A stretch of 64,000 bases of DNA from Microbacterium yannicii. GTDB lineage: Bacteria; Actinomycetota; Actinomycetes; Actinomycetales; Microbacteriaceae. The position numbers and the translations under genes are program-made. The stretch lies in assembly GCF_024055635.1 (NCBI RefSeq), contig NZ_JAMXMB010000027.1:124001-188000 (forward strand), written 5' to 3'. Positions within the stretch are counted from its first letter, which is position 1, and each line of letters starts with the position of its first letter. This document shows positions 34,027 through 42,280 of the stretch, piece after piece. A model generated the notes under the pieces. That model saw nothing but the letters and a program-made list of their open reading frames with translations. It was not told the origin of the DNA and did not search any database.

Positions 34027-34734
34027 ATGGGCTTGATGACGCCGGGTGCTAGCGACGTGCCCGATGCGGCGAGGTCCGTGTACCAGCGCGCCCTCGGTGA
34101 GGATTTCGCGTCGCTCGATGCGCATCTGCAGGTCTATTTCGGCCCCATCCCCAGCGGCCGCGTAGGTGGCGGACGCGGTACCTACGACATTGCCGGGTCG
34201 CGACTTCTCTTCCTGCGACCGATCTTCGCGCTGTTCGCACGCAGGCACGTCTTGTTCCCGGAGCTCGGTCGCGATGTGCCCTTCACCATCACGAACACCC
34301 CCGAGCTCGACGGCAGTCTCAGCGCCATCCGGACATTCGAGTTTCCCCAGCAGACCAGGATCATGGAAGACACGATGACCGCCGAGAACGGGCAACTCGT
34401 GGACCGCGTCGGTAAGCGAAGAGGTCTCGAGATCGCTCTCCGCCTCAGCGTCGTCCGCGGCTCTTTGCACATGACCTCCACCCGTCTAGCTGTCCGAGCC
34501 GGGCGCATGCGCATCGCTCTACCGCCACTGGCCACCATGCATCTCGTTGAACGCACCGATCCTGCCGATCCATCGCGCCAACGTGTGGACGTACGAATCA
34601 CCGCTCCCGTCCTCGGCGAGGTGTTTCGCTACAGCGGAAGCTTCACCTACGGGATCCGTCCCGCGGCATCTGGCGAATCGCCGGGGCGCCTACCCGCGCG
34701 TCGGCCCTCCAGCACGCAGCGAAAAGCGCGGTGA
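34027..34734 (+). CDS. DUF4166 domain protein
   Basis: 235 residues: SVYQRALGEDFASLDAHLQVYFG near 17-40, then PELGRDVPFTITNTPELDGSLSAIRTFEFPQQTRIMEDTM and the closing APVLGEVFRYSGSFTYG. This is the DUF4166 pattern, sometimes fused to NAD-binding proteins but standing alone here. Function unknown. ATG 34027 chosen because homology begins at VPDAARSVYQRAL; there is no strong ribosome-binding site. Confidence 0.75.
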   Translation: MGLMTPGASDVPDAARSVYQRALGEDFASLDAHLQVYFGPIPSGRVGGGRGTYDIAGSRLLFLRPIFALFARRHVLFPELGRDVPFTITNTPELDGSLSAIRTFEFPQQTRIMEDTMTAENGQLVDRVGKRRGLEIALRLSVVRGSLHMTSTRLAVRAGRMRIALPPLATMHLVERTDPADPSRQRVDVRITAPVLGEVFRYSGSFTYGIRPAASGESPGRLPARRPSSTQRKAR

Positions 34735-34915
34735 CCTCCAGCGTCAGCTGAAGCCGCACCCGTCGCCCAAGATCGGCGCGCGGATGGTGGTCGGGCGCCC
34801 CAGAATGGCCAGGCTCACGCCCGGAGTGGGAGCGTCTCGGCGTGAACTGCGTCACGCCGATACATCACGGCGTGCTCGGCGAAGTCTGGGTGGTCGTATC
34901 TTGAGGCGGTCCCGC

Positions 34916-35293
34916 CTAATTGTCGTGGTGCACGATGTTGAAGATGTTGCCGTCGGGAGCACGCACGAAGAATCGATACACGCCCCAGGGTTCGTGGGTC
35001 AGCGGGTAGACGATCTCGTATCCGCGCTGCTCAGCCTCGTCGTGGGCTGCGGTGACGTCCGGCGTCAAGATCGATGCGACGGGATCCAGCGGGGCCGACG
35101 CGTCCCGTGTGACGAGTTGGATACGGACGGTCTGATCGTAGGTACTGGGCTCGGGGGCGGAGAACCGCGCGACCCAGCCGAGATTGAAGTCCTCTGCGCT
35201 GAGTCCGAGAAACTCCGTGTAGAAGGCGCGCGCGGCAGGGATGTCAGCGACATGCAGATCGGCGAGAACGCGAATGACTTCCATGCGGGCCAT
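34916..35293 (-). CDS. VOC (glyoxalase/dioxygenase fold) protein
   Basis: 125 residues: VLADLHVADIPAARAFYTEFLGLSAED near 9-35 and PWGVYRFFVRAPDGNIFNIVHHDN at the end, the paired beta-alpha-beta-beta-beta modules of the vicinal-oxygen-chelate family. Metal ligands would be His in ADLHVA and His near the C-terminus. GGAG lies before ATG 35293. Function unknown; glyoxalase or antibiotic-binding roles occur in the family. Confidence 0.85.
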   Translation of the reverse strand: MARMEVIRVLADLHVADIPAARAFYTEFLGLSAEDFNLGWVARFSAPEPSTYDQTVRIQLVTRDASAPLDPVASILTPDVTAAHDEAEQRGYEIVYPLTHEPWGVYRFFVRAPDGNIFNIVHHDN

Positions 35294-35391
35294 GCTCGTC
35301 TCCGGCGGGCTGGCTGTCGAGTCCGAGCCGGATGCTACCGGGCTGGCAAGCTCCGACTGATCCGGCGCCTGAACAGGTAGCGTCTGAGTTC

Positions 35392-35499
35392 ATGGATCGG
35401 CGTGAGAACCGGCCGGTCTCGATCCTGCCCGTCATGGCGCTTTACGTGCTGCTGCAGCGCTTCATCATCGGCGGTTTCGCCGGCGGGCTGAAAGGTTAG
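35392..35499 (+). pseudogene. Remnant: C-terminal tail of a MalG-type sugar permease
   Basis: The 35-codon frame ends VSILPVMALYVLLQRFIIGGFAGGLKG-stop. The LPV...LLQRFIxxGxAxGxxKG ending is the standard C-terminus of carbohydrate ABC permeases; compare LPLVIAFVMLQRFWRSGLSAGSVK in this window. Nothing upstream encodes the rest of a permease, so an ABC operon has been truncated. The following dehydrogenase, 12 bp downstream, is a type commonly found at the end of such operons, so it may have lost its promoter and upstream partners. Confidence 0.72.
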
Positions 35500-35510
35500 G
35501 AATCGCCACC

Positions 35511-36527
35511 ATGTCGAACTACGCCGCGATCATGCCGGCACTCGAACGCATTGAGATCCAGGATGCCGGTGAGCCCGTCGCGGGTCCACGTGATGCGATC
35601 GTGCAGATCGAGGCGGTCGGCGTCTGCGGTTCCGACACCGCGTACTTCACCGTCGGCCGCATCGGCGACTGGGTCGTCGACGGACCGATCATTCTGGGGC
35701 ACGAGTGCGCCGGGCAGGTCATCGCCATCGGAGCCGAGGTCACCGGGGTGTCCGTGGGCGACCGGGTCGCGATCGAGCCCGGCAAGCCGTGTCGGGACTG
35801 CCGCGAGTGTATGGCCGGCCGCTACCACCTGTGCCCCGACCTCGTCTTCTTCGCAACACCTCCCCACGGAGGATCCCTCGTGCAGCGCATGGCGATCGAC
35901 GAGCGTCAGCTGTTCCCGATCCCCGCCCACATGTCCTACGAGGAAGGTGCGCTCTGCGAGCCGCTCTCGGTCGGGATCTGGGCGTGCCATCGGGCGCATC
36001 TCGAAGCCGGCGACCGGGTGCTCGTCACCGGGGCCGGGCCGGTCGGCCTCCTCGCGGCGCAAGCTGCACGGGCCTTCGGCGCCGGCGAAGTTACCGTCAC
36101 CGACGTCGCCGACTTCCGCCTCGGTCTGGCCCGCGATCTCGGCTTCGCAGTCGAAAAGGCCGGCGAAGGCACCAGCCGCGACTTCGACGTGCTCCTGGAG
36201 TGCTCCGGCGCACCGAACGCGCTCGCCGACGGTCTCTGGCGATTGCGCGCGAACGGCCGCGCCGCGATGGTCGGGATGCCGAAACAGGACGTATCCCTCG
36301 CCCTGTCACGCCTGAACGTCAACGAACTCACGATCAGTCTCGTGAACCGCTACTCGCACACCTGGCCGATGGCGATCGAGCTCGTCGCGAGCGGCAGGGT
36401 GGACGTCGCCTCGCTCGTCACCCACCGCTTCCCGCTGGACCAGGCCGCCGACGCCATCCTGCTCGCAAAGCATGTCCCCGATTCCGTGAAGGCGATCATC
36501 AGCCCACAGCGACTCAGCGGCGCCTGA
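35511..36527 (+). CDS. Zinc-dependent polyol (sorbitol/xylitol-type) dehydrogenase
   Basis: 338 residues, medium-chain dehydrogenase. Catalytic-zinc ligands: Cys in GVCGSD near 40 and His-Glu in GHECAG near 65. Structural-zinc cysteines: KPCRDCRECMAGRYHLC near 93-109. The cofactor motif GAGPVGLLAAQ is near 172. An Asp after the Rossmann strand (VTDVADFR) favours NAD. AGGAAT precedes ATG 35511. It follows a permease remnant by 12 bp, suggesting it once ended a sugar or polyol uptake operon. Confidence 0.9.
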   Translation: MSNYAAIMPALERIEIQDAGEPVAGPRDAIVQIEAVGVCGSDTAYFTVGRIGDWVVDGPIILGHECAGQVIAIGAEVTGVSVGDRVAIEPGKPCRDCRECMAGRYHLCPDLVFFATPPHGGSLVQRMAIDERQLFPIPAHMSYEEGALCEPLSVGIWACHRAHLEAGDRVLVTGAGPVGLLAAQAARAFGAGEVTVTDVADFRLGLARDLGFAVEKAGEGTSRDFDVLLECSGAPNALADGLWRLRANGRAAMVGMPKQDVSLALSRLNVNELTISLVNRYSHTWPMAIELVASGRVDVASLVTHRFPLDQAADAILLAKHVPDSVKAIISPQRLSGA

Positions 36528-36625
36528 AGCCTGCGGCGCCGCGCTGCGCGGGGAGGATCGGCCCGGGATCGCCCGCTCACGCCTGGCATGTCATGGCGGG
36601 TCCGATGAGTCCGCAGACAGCTCGT

Positions 36626-37114
36626 TCACTGAATCAGGCGTCGCGCTTCCATGTGCTGTTCGTGCCACCACGTCTCGCCGTGGTCGTTGGAGCACCAGCC
36701 GTCCCAGCTGAACGCGTCTGTCGCGATGGAGCTGAACCTCCATCGCACGCGCCGACCGTCGGCCTGCACGCCCCTGAGCTCGATCTGGTCGCCTTGATCT
36801 TCCGCGGTCAGCACGACATGTTCTGCGGCGCGAGGGCAGAACCACACAACTCGCCAGCCGGCCCGCTCATCCCAGGTTCGCACGGTGGTGCCGAGCGCTG
36901 TTCCCGTCTCATCGACGAGGACGTCCTGGATACCTCGGCCGGAGATGATCCAGTCGAACGTCCACACCAGTTCGCTCTGGGACCATGTGCCGGCCGACTC
37001 GTCATACAACGAGTTGCGAACATGCCAGTCGCCCACGAAGCGCCCGAACACAGCAAGCTCGGACGCCACCTCCACCGCTGGACCATCCGCCACGAGACTC
37101 CGGGTCAGATTCAC
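36626..37114 (-). CDS. Hypothetical protein, lipocalin/DUF1579-like
   Basis: 162 residues: ELAVFGRFVGDWHVRNSLYDESAGTW near 19-44, FDWIISGRGIQDVL, then alternating strands (VVWFCPRAAEHVVLTAEDQGDQIELRG). The FxGxW opening and beta-rich pattern recall small-ligand-binding barrels (DUF1579/THAP4-like). Not firmly recognised. It is divergent from the hemerythrin-like gene across 228 bp in which I see no other gene. Confidence 0.7.
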   Translation of the reverse strand: MNLTRSLVADGPAVEVASELAVFGRFVGDWHVRNSLYDESAGTWSQSELVWTFDWIISGRGIQDVLVDETGTALGTTVRTWDERAGWRVVWFCPRAAEHVVLTAEDQGDQIELRGVQADGRRVRWRFSSIATDAFSWDGWCSNDHGETWWHEQHMEARRLIQ

Positions 37115-37342
37115 GTCGACAAGCTACCGCCGATCTCCGACAGCGCCCGGAGTCGATGCTTCAGCGAGCGTGGCCCGACCGCAGCGCGTCCGCGAGGTGG
37201 TTCCCACGCCGGGCGCGGCGCGCGAGTCAGGTTGGGTACGCTGGCCAGACCCGCGTCGCATGCCGGTGGCAGCCGATGCCACTGTATGGAGGCGTCGAAT
37301 CGGAGGAGCTGATGTGTGGTCGTCGGCCGATGTGGTTCTCCC

Positions 37343-37813
37343 GTGACTGAGCACGAGACGACCAGGATCGTTGCCTGGACGGTCGAACTACGTCGCGTTC
37401 ACTCGTCTCTTCGAGAAGCGGTGCGCGTCACCCGCGAAGCTCTCGAGGAAGACCCGCGGGATCCGAGCAGCGCGCGCGACCTGCAGCTGTACTGTCGCGG
37501 TTTCTGCGTGGCACTCGGCGAACATCATCGGGCCGAGGATCGCACACTGTTCCCGGCGATCGAGGCTGCGCATCCGGAACTCGCTCCCGTATTGCGCAAC
37601 CTCATGCAGGACCACTCGATGATCGACCACCTGCTGACGTCGCTGTCTGCAGCAGCCGAGTCGTCGGCGCCGCGCGAGGAGCTGGAACGGCACCTGGACG
37701 GCGTGACCGCGATCATGGAAAGCCACTTCGCGTACGAGGAGCGCCAGCTCCTCGCCGTGTTGGACACGCTCGGCCTCGATCAAGACCCCCAGGTCGTGCT
37801 CGGCGCGATGTGA
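37343..37813 (+). CDS. Hemerythrin HHE cation-binding domain protein
   Basis: About 156 residues. Candidate di-iron ligands are His in LRRVHSSLRE near 20, HH in LGEHHRAEDRTLFPAIE near 60, His in LMQDHSMIDHLL near 90 and H/E in ESHFAYEERQLL near 130. Such proteins bind oxygen or NO. The start is uncertain: GTG 37343 (VTEHETTRIVAW) or an upstream ATG at 37316; neither has a strong ribosome-binding site. Confidence 0.83.
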   Translation: MTEHETTRIVAWTVELRRVHSSLREAVRVTREALEEDPRDPSSARDLQLYCRGFCVALGEHHRAEDRTLFPAIEAAHPELAPVLRNLMQDHSMIDHLLTSLSAAAESSAPREELERHLDGVTAIMESHFAYEERQLLAVLDTLGLDQDPQVVLGAM

Positions 37814-37894
37814 CGCTCGAGCACGAGCGGATGCCGGTGAACCCGCTACCTCGGGCACTCCCGGGCCCGCTTCGACGCGGCCTGCGCGGGTGCG

Positions 37895-38446
37895 TCAGTG
37901 CTGCACGTCGTACCTGACGTGGGTGATTCCTTTGGACTGGATCACACGCGTGGGCTGGAGCCGGATTGGTGCATGCGCAAGCTGGTCGAACAGCTTGACG
38001 CCCGAACCGAGGAGGACCCCCGTGATCGCGAGCTCCACTGCGTCGACCAGATCAGCGGAGAGCAGCTGTTGTGCCACGTTGGCGCTGCCCATGATGTAGA
38101 CGTCGCGTTCACCCGCCGCCTGCAGTGCACGGTCGAGTGCATCCTCCGCGGAGTCGACGAACGTGAAGAGCGTTCCATTCCTGGTGACGGGCTCGCGCGC
38201 CTCGTGCGTGGGGATGAATACCGGCATCGGGAAAATGTCCTCGTCACCCCACGCCCTGTCCCCTGCGCGCAGTGTGCGGGCACCGAAGATCACCGCGCCG
38301 GCGTTGAAGAATTCTCTGTTGACCAGCGGATGCATCTCCATCGTCGGGTCTCCGAACGCCCACCCGTGCAGCACCGACAGGTCGTCGTTCGGGCCGGTGG
38401 CGAAACCGTCGAGCGACATCGATGCGTACAGCACGACCTGGGTCAT
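37895..38446 (-). CDS. Dihydrofolate reductase-like (RibD C-terminal domain) protein
   Basis: 183 residues: VVLYASMSLDGFATGPNDDL at the start, AVIFGARTLRAGDRAWGDE and RDVYIMGSANVAQQLLSADLVDAVELAITGVLLGSGVKLFD. ATG 38446 follows TATACATTG on the minus strand by only a few bases, so a leaderless mRNA is possible. It is the third RibD_C-like paralogue in the window and stands alone. Confidence 0.88.
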   Translation of the reverse strand: MTQVVLYASMSLDGFATGPNDDLSVLHGWAFGDPTMEMHPLVNREFFNAGAVIFGARTLRAGDRAWGDEDIFPMPVFIPTHEAREPVTRNGTLFTFVDSAEDALDRALQAAGERDVYIMGSANVAQQLLSADLVDAVELAITGVLLGSGVKLFDQLAHAPIRLQPTRVIQSKGITHVRYDVQH

Positions 38447-38598
38447 GACGACAATGTATACGCTGTGAACATTAGCGTCTAGTGCACTCCACCGTCCGCG
38501 TCGACGGCGGCGACGCCGTGTCGCGGAACAGCACCCCGCGCCGCTGCTTCCGGTGTGATCCGGCTGGGCCCGCTCGCGGCGAGAACAGACGATGCGAA

Positions 38599-40635
38599 TC
38601 ACGCGAAGAGTTCGTCGAACGCGTCAATGCGCACACGCGGCGCCGCTGCGGCGCGCTTCATCGCGGGCTCGGGAGTGACGGCGGCGGTGCTGACTGGCTC
38701 CATGAGAGCGCGTGCGGAGTCGGTCAAGAACCTGCTGGGCTTCGCGGCGACGTGCTTGGCCAGGAACGCCGTGGGATGCGTGGGCAGTTGCGAGGGCACA
38801 TACACGTCGAGGGTGTCGCGTGCGCGGGTGAGCGCGACGTAGAACAGGCGCTCCTCCTCGGCGAGCCCGGTGCGCGAGGTGAGTGCCATGTCCGAGGGCA
38901 TCGCGCCGTCGTTCGTGCGAAGCAGGTGCACGGTGTCCCACTCCAGGCCCTTGGCGGAATGGATCGTGGACAGCGTCAGCCAGTCCTCATCGAGATGTGG
39001 CTGCTTCGCCCAGTCGCCGGCGACGTTGACCGGGTCGATCGCCTGCTCGCTCACGAACGTGCGGAGATCGCTCTGCCCAGCGGCGGCCTGCGCGATGCCG
39101 TCGACTTCGGTCACACGACGGTGCCAGTCCGGATAGTGCGCGCGCAGCAGGGGATCCACCGCGCCTCGGCATGCCTCGACGAGCTCAGGCACGGCGGTCG
39201 TGGAGTCGACGGCACCGAGCAGCGACAGCGTCGACGCGAGCCCGGTGCGCGCCTTCGGCGGTGCCGCCGCGACGGCGTCGGCCGTGCGGCCGACGCCCCC
39301 CTCGGCGAGGATCCGGGCGAGTACGCGCGCATTCGCTTTGCCGATCGCACGATGCCGAGTGAGCAGGCGATACCAGGACACCTCATCTGCCGGATTGAGC
39401 ACCACCCGGAAGCTCGCCAGCAGGTCGCGCACATGTGACGTCTCCAGGTAGCCGATCCCGCCGAACTTGTGGAACGGGATCCCCCGCACCTTGAGCTCGA
39501 CCTCGAGCTGCGCGCTGTGGGATCCGGTGCGCATCAGCACGGCCTGCGACCGGAGGGGCGTGCCATCGACGTGCGCGACGAGGATGCGGTCCGCGATCGT
39601 GCGGGCCTCGTCGTCGGCATTGCGGCAGGTGACCAGCGTCGGCCTTGCGCCCGGCTGCGGACGGTCGGCGACGAGCCGCAGCCTCAGTTCGCCCGGGCGC
39701 ACCTGGTTGGCAAGATCGAGGATCGGCTGCGTGGAACGGAAGTTGCGTTCGAGGCGCACGAGTGTGGCGTCGGGGTACGCCTCGATGAGATCGAGCAGGT
39801 GCCCGGCGCTCGCCCCCCGGAACGCGTAGATCGCCTGTGCGTCGTCGCCGACGACCGTAAGCCCGTGGCCGTCGGGACTGAGCCCGCGCACGATGTCGAC
39901 CTGAAGCTGGTTGACGTCCTGGTACTCGTCGACCAGCACCCAGTCCCAGCGCTCCCGTAGTCGTGCTCCGACATCGGGATCAACGACCAGCGCCCGCCAG
40001 GCGATGAGCAGATCATCCAGGTCAAGCAAGCCGCGCTCGCGTTTGCGGTCGCGGTAATGGCGCAACAGGCCGGTGATCGCGTCCGCGTGCTCGAGGGCCC
40101 AGGGAAACTGTTCTTCGATGACCGCCCGGGCGGGGGTTGCGGTATTGATGGCGCGGGAGGCGATGTCCGCGATGGCCCGTGTCGTGGGCAGTCGCACCTC
40201 GGTGCCGTCGAGCCCGTGCTCGGCGCGCAGCAGGTCAATCAGGTCGATGACGTCATCGGGATCGATGATCGTCACGTCCTCCAGTCCCAGATGCTGTGCG
40301 TGCTCGGCGACGATGCGGTGCGCCACGGCATGGAACGTGCCGCCGGCGATGCGCTGCGCAGCCTGCGCGTCGCCGCACATCGCTGCAGCGCGAGAGAGCA
40401 TCGCGGATGCCGCGCGCCGGGTGAACGTCAGCAGCAGGATCCGTTCAGGCATGACCCCCGCCTCGAGCAGCCGCGCGACCCGTGCGGTGAGCACGCGCGT
40501 CTTCCCCGTGCCCGCCCCCGCCGCGACCACAAGCGGCCGATCGCCGTGCTCGACGGCCTCCAGTTGTGCGGGATCCAGCCCGGCAAGCGCATCACTTACT
40601 GCCACGGAGGTGACGGTAACGGGGCCCCCCGACAT
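38599..40635 (-). CDS. UvrD/PcrA-family (UvrD2-like) DNA helicase
   Basis: 678 residues, superfamily 1 3'-5' helicase. Motif I VAAGAGTGKTRVL near 38, Ia LLTFTRRAASAM, II VLVDEYQDVNQLQ near 233, III GDDAQAIYAFRGA, IV RLERNFRSTQPIL, V TLSTIHSAKGLEWDTV near 555 and VI EERLFYVALTRARDTL near 605 are all present. The length suits the shorter UvrD2 type. There is no nuclease domain, and no HRDC domain is recognisable. The likely role is DNA repair or replication fork processing. The start, MSGGPVTVTSVAVSDALAGLDPAQLEAV, matches family N-termini. Confidence 0.94.
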   Translation of the reverse strand: MSGGPVTVTSVAVSDALAGLDPAQLEAVEHGDRPLVVAAGAGTGKTRVLTARVARLLEAGVMPERILLLTFTRRAASAMLSRAAAMCGDAQAAQRIAGGTFHAVAHRIVAEHAQHLGLEDVTIIDPDDVIDLIDLLRAEHGLDGTEVRLPTTRAIADIASRAINTATPARAVIEEQFPWALEHADAITGLLRHYRDRKRERGLLDLDDLLIAWRALVVDPDVGARLRERWDWVLVDEYQDVNQLQVDIVRGLSPDGHGLTVVGDDAQAIYAFRGASAGHLLDLIEAYPDATLVRLERNFRSTQPILDLANQVRPGELRLRLVADRPQPGARPTLVTCRNADDEARTIADRILVAHVDGTPLRSQAVLMRTGSHSAQLEVELKVRGIPFHKFGGIGYLETSHVRDLLASFRVVLNPADEVSWYRLLTRHRAIGKANARVLARILAEGGVGRTADAVAAAPPKARTGLASTLSLLGAVDSTTAVPELVEACRGAVDPLLRAHYPDWHRRVTEVDGIAQAAAGQSDLRTFVSEQAIDPVNVAGDWAKQPHLDEDWLTLSTIHSAKGLEWDTVHLLRTNDGAMPSDMALTSRTGLAEEERLFYVALTRARDTLDVYVPSQLPTHPTAFLAKHVAAKPSRFLTDSARALMEPVSTAAVTPEPAMKRAAAAPRVRIDAFDELFA

Positions 40636-40714
40636 TCAGCCATCACTCCCGTTGCCCCTGACATCCAGCGCCAGGAGATGTCACAGCGACGGCAAGAATG
40701 CACAAAGACTCGAT

Positions 40715-41155
40715 CTACTCGCTGATCGGCTCCCAGATGAGTTCGGCCACGTCGAGCACGAGCCCGACGGGATCTTGCGGGTCAACGCCGGCGCGAACCT
40801 CACCCACGCATACGCAGACGACGTCGTTCAGTCGCCGATAGCGCGGGTCGTCGCTCAGGTGCAACACGGTCCCGACGATCTGGCGCTTCCCGATCGGGTG
40901 TGCGCGACCGTACCCGTGGCTCTCGAACATGACGGTGGCGTCATCGTCAGTTTCGATGACCCCCCGCATGTCGGGTTGGAACGGACCGTCGGCGGTGCGA
41001 CGAAGGGGATAGTTCGACGCATGGAATCGGCCGGTGAGCGTTCCCTCGCACGTTCCCTCGGCGCGGTAGTAGTGCTGTTGCCATCCACCTTCCAGTTGCA
41101 CGTCCCATCCCTCGGGGTAAGTGAAGCGGAGTCGGTACAGCGACTGGAGTCGCAT
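40715..41155 (-). CDS. DUF3237-like beta-barrel protein
   Basis: 146 residues: MRLQSLYRLRFTYPEGW, GGWQQHYYRAEGTCEGTLTGRFHASNYPLRRTADGPFQPDMRGVIETDDDATVMFESHGYG. The GxxxGxxxPxxGP...D....G pattern recalls DUF3237. Start at ATG 41155; a longer frame upstream is not conserved-looking. The function is unknown. Confidence 0.75.
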   Translation of the reverse strand: MRLQSLYRLRFTYPEGWDVQLEGGWQQHYYRAEGTCEGTLTGRFHASNYPLRRTADGPFQPDMRGVIETDDDATVMFESHGYGRAHPIGKRQIVGTVLHLSDDPRYRRLNDVVCVCVGEVRAGVDPQDPVGLVLDVAELIWEPISE

Positions 41156-41430
41156 CCCTGTGTCCTTCCTCGGCGGCGAGCTCAGCCCAGGGCGGCGCGC
41201 ATCGCCCCAGTCCATCGGAACTCGCCACCGCCCACAACCGTTCCGTCCCCCGCCGGGCAATCGGTGCGCCAGCGGGCGGATGCCGCTCCATCAGCGCGCG
41301 CATCTGGCGGCTGACCTCCGCCACCACCCGCGTGAACTGCCACCGAATTCAGTGACGGCGTTGCACGATGCGGCATCCGGCGAATGGTCGTTGTCTCGGG
41401 CCGTCTGTGTACCGCGATGCGCGGAGAATT

Positions 41431-41589
41431 ATGCTCGCGATCATGACCTTCAGCAGTCTCCCCCTGATCTTGCTCGTGTACGTCGTGCCGATTGCGATCG
41501 CATTCCTGGTCTTGTACGCCGTCGTGCGGGCAGCGGTACTCAGCGCCCTGCGGGCGCATGAGCGAGAGCGTCAGGCGGGCCGCTCCTGA
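41431..41589 (+). CDS. Small single-pass membrane protein
   Basis: 52 residues: one hydrophobic helix (LPLILLVYVVPIAIAFLVLYAVV) followed by a basic tail ALRAHERERQAGRS. GGAG lies 5 bases before ATG 41431. Not recognised; a tail-in-cytoplasm anchor or subunit-like peptide. Confidence 0.6.
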   Translation: MLAIMTFSSLPLILLVYVVPIAIAFLVLYAVVRAAVLSALRAHERERQAGRS

Positions 41590-41672
41590 GGTCTCCCGCC
41601 GCCGGGCCCTGAACACGAGATTCCCCGAGAGGCGGCCTTCCGCCCCGTCTGAGCGCCTGCGAAACTGACCGC

Positions 41673-41903
41673 ATGACGTCGAGGGGAGCCCGCGTGGGGG
41701 CGGCAGCGCGATATCTCGCCTGCTTCGGATTGGTCGCAGGCGGCGTGCTCTTCGTCGCCGGCATCGTCGCGGACTCCGCTGTCGCCAGAGCCAACGGGGT
41801 TCTGCTCATCGTGAGCGTGATGCTTCTGATCGGCGCCACGTACTCGGCGGTATTCGCGCGGGAAGCTCAAGTGGCCCGGCGTGAGATGTCGCGCCGGCAG
41901 TAG
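41673..41903 (+). CDS. Small two-helix membrane protein
   Basis: 76 residues: two hydrophobic helices (YLACFGLVAGGVLFVAGIVA and GVLLIVSVMLLIGATYSAVF) between basic ends. No recognised family. It follows another small membrane protein gene by 83 bp in the same direction. Confidence 0.6.
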   Translation: MTSRGARVGAAARYLACFGLVAGGVLFVAGIVADSAVARANGVLLIVSVMLLIGATYSAVFAREAQVARREMSRRQ

Positions 41904-41951
41904 ACCGCCCCAGGCGATCCGCACATGCTCGCTCAGGCGCCTACGACGCGC

Positions 41952-42125
41952 TCAGGGCCGGTAGTCCTCTCGGCGAGACGGGAACGGCTCGGGCGGGAGC
42001 ATCGTCTGCGCGTTCATCTGCTCCGACGGTTTGAGCACTGAGAGGAAGAAGCCGACCGCCTTCACCAGCGTGAGACCGATCACCGCGACAACGCGGCGAG
42101 CCCGGAACTGGTCGCGATCGGTCAT
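41952..42125 (-). CDS. Small membrane-associated hypothetical protein
   Basis: 57 residues: MTDRDQFRARRVVAVIGLTLVKAVGFFLSVLKPSEQMNAQTMLPPEPFPSRREDYRP, given here as a description split: a basic start, one amphipathic hydrophobic helix (VVAVIGLTLVKAVGFFLSVL) and a Pro-rich tail. AAGGAGG sits 8 bases before ATG 42125, a near-ideal ribosome-binding site that supports a real gene. Confidence 0.6.
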   Translation of the reverse strand: MTDRDQFRARRVVAVIGLTLVKAVGFFLSVLKPSEQMNAQTMLPPEPFPSRREDYRP

Positions 42126-42215
42126 CTCCCCAGCCTCCTTCATCAGGGCTGCACCCGTCTAGGCTCACGTCACTCGAACGGGCCCGGAGACCACTCCCCC
42201 CACCCCACAGAGACG

Positions 42216-42257
42216 GAGAGGAGCGGATGCCCGCTCCCCGCGGCATCCGCTCCTCTC
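42216..42257 (-). terminator. gabD terminator hairpin
   Basis: GAGAGGAGCGGATGCC (42216-42231) pairs perfectly over 16 bp with 42242-42257 around a 10-base loop. It starts 24 bases past the dehydrogenase stop. It carries the GGATGCC/GGCATCC core seen in other intergenic palindromes of the window. Confidence 0.75.
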
Positions 42258-42280
42258 ATGTCATCGATTCAGGCGCGGAC

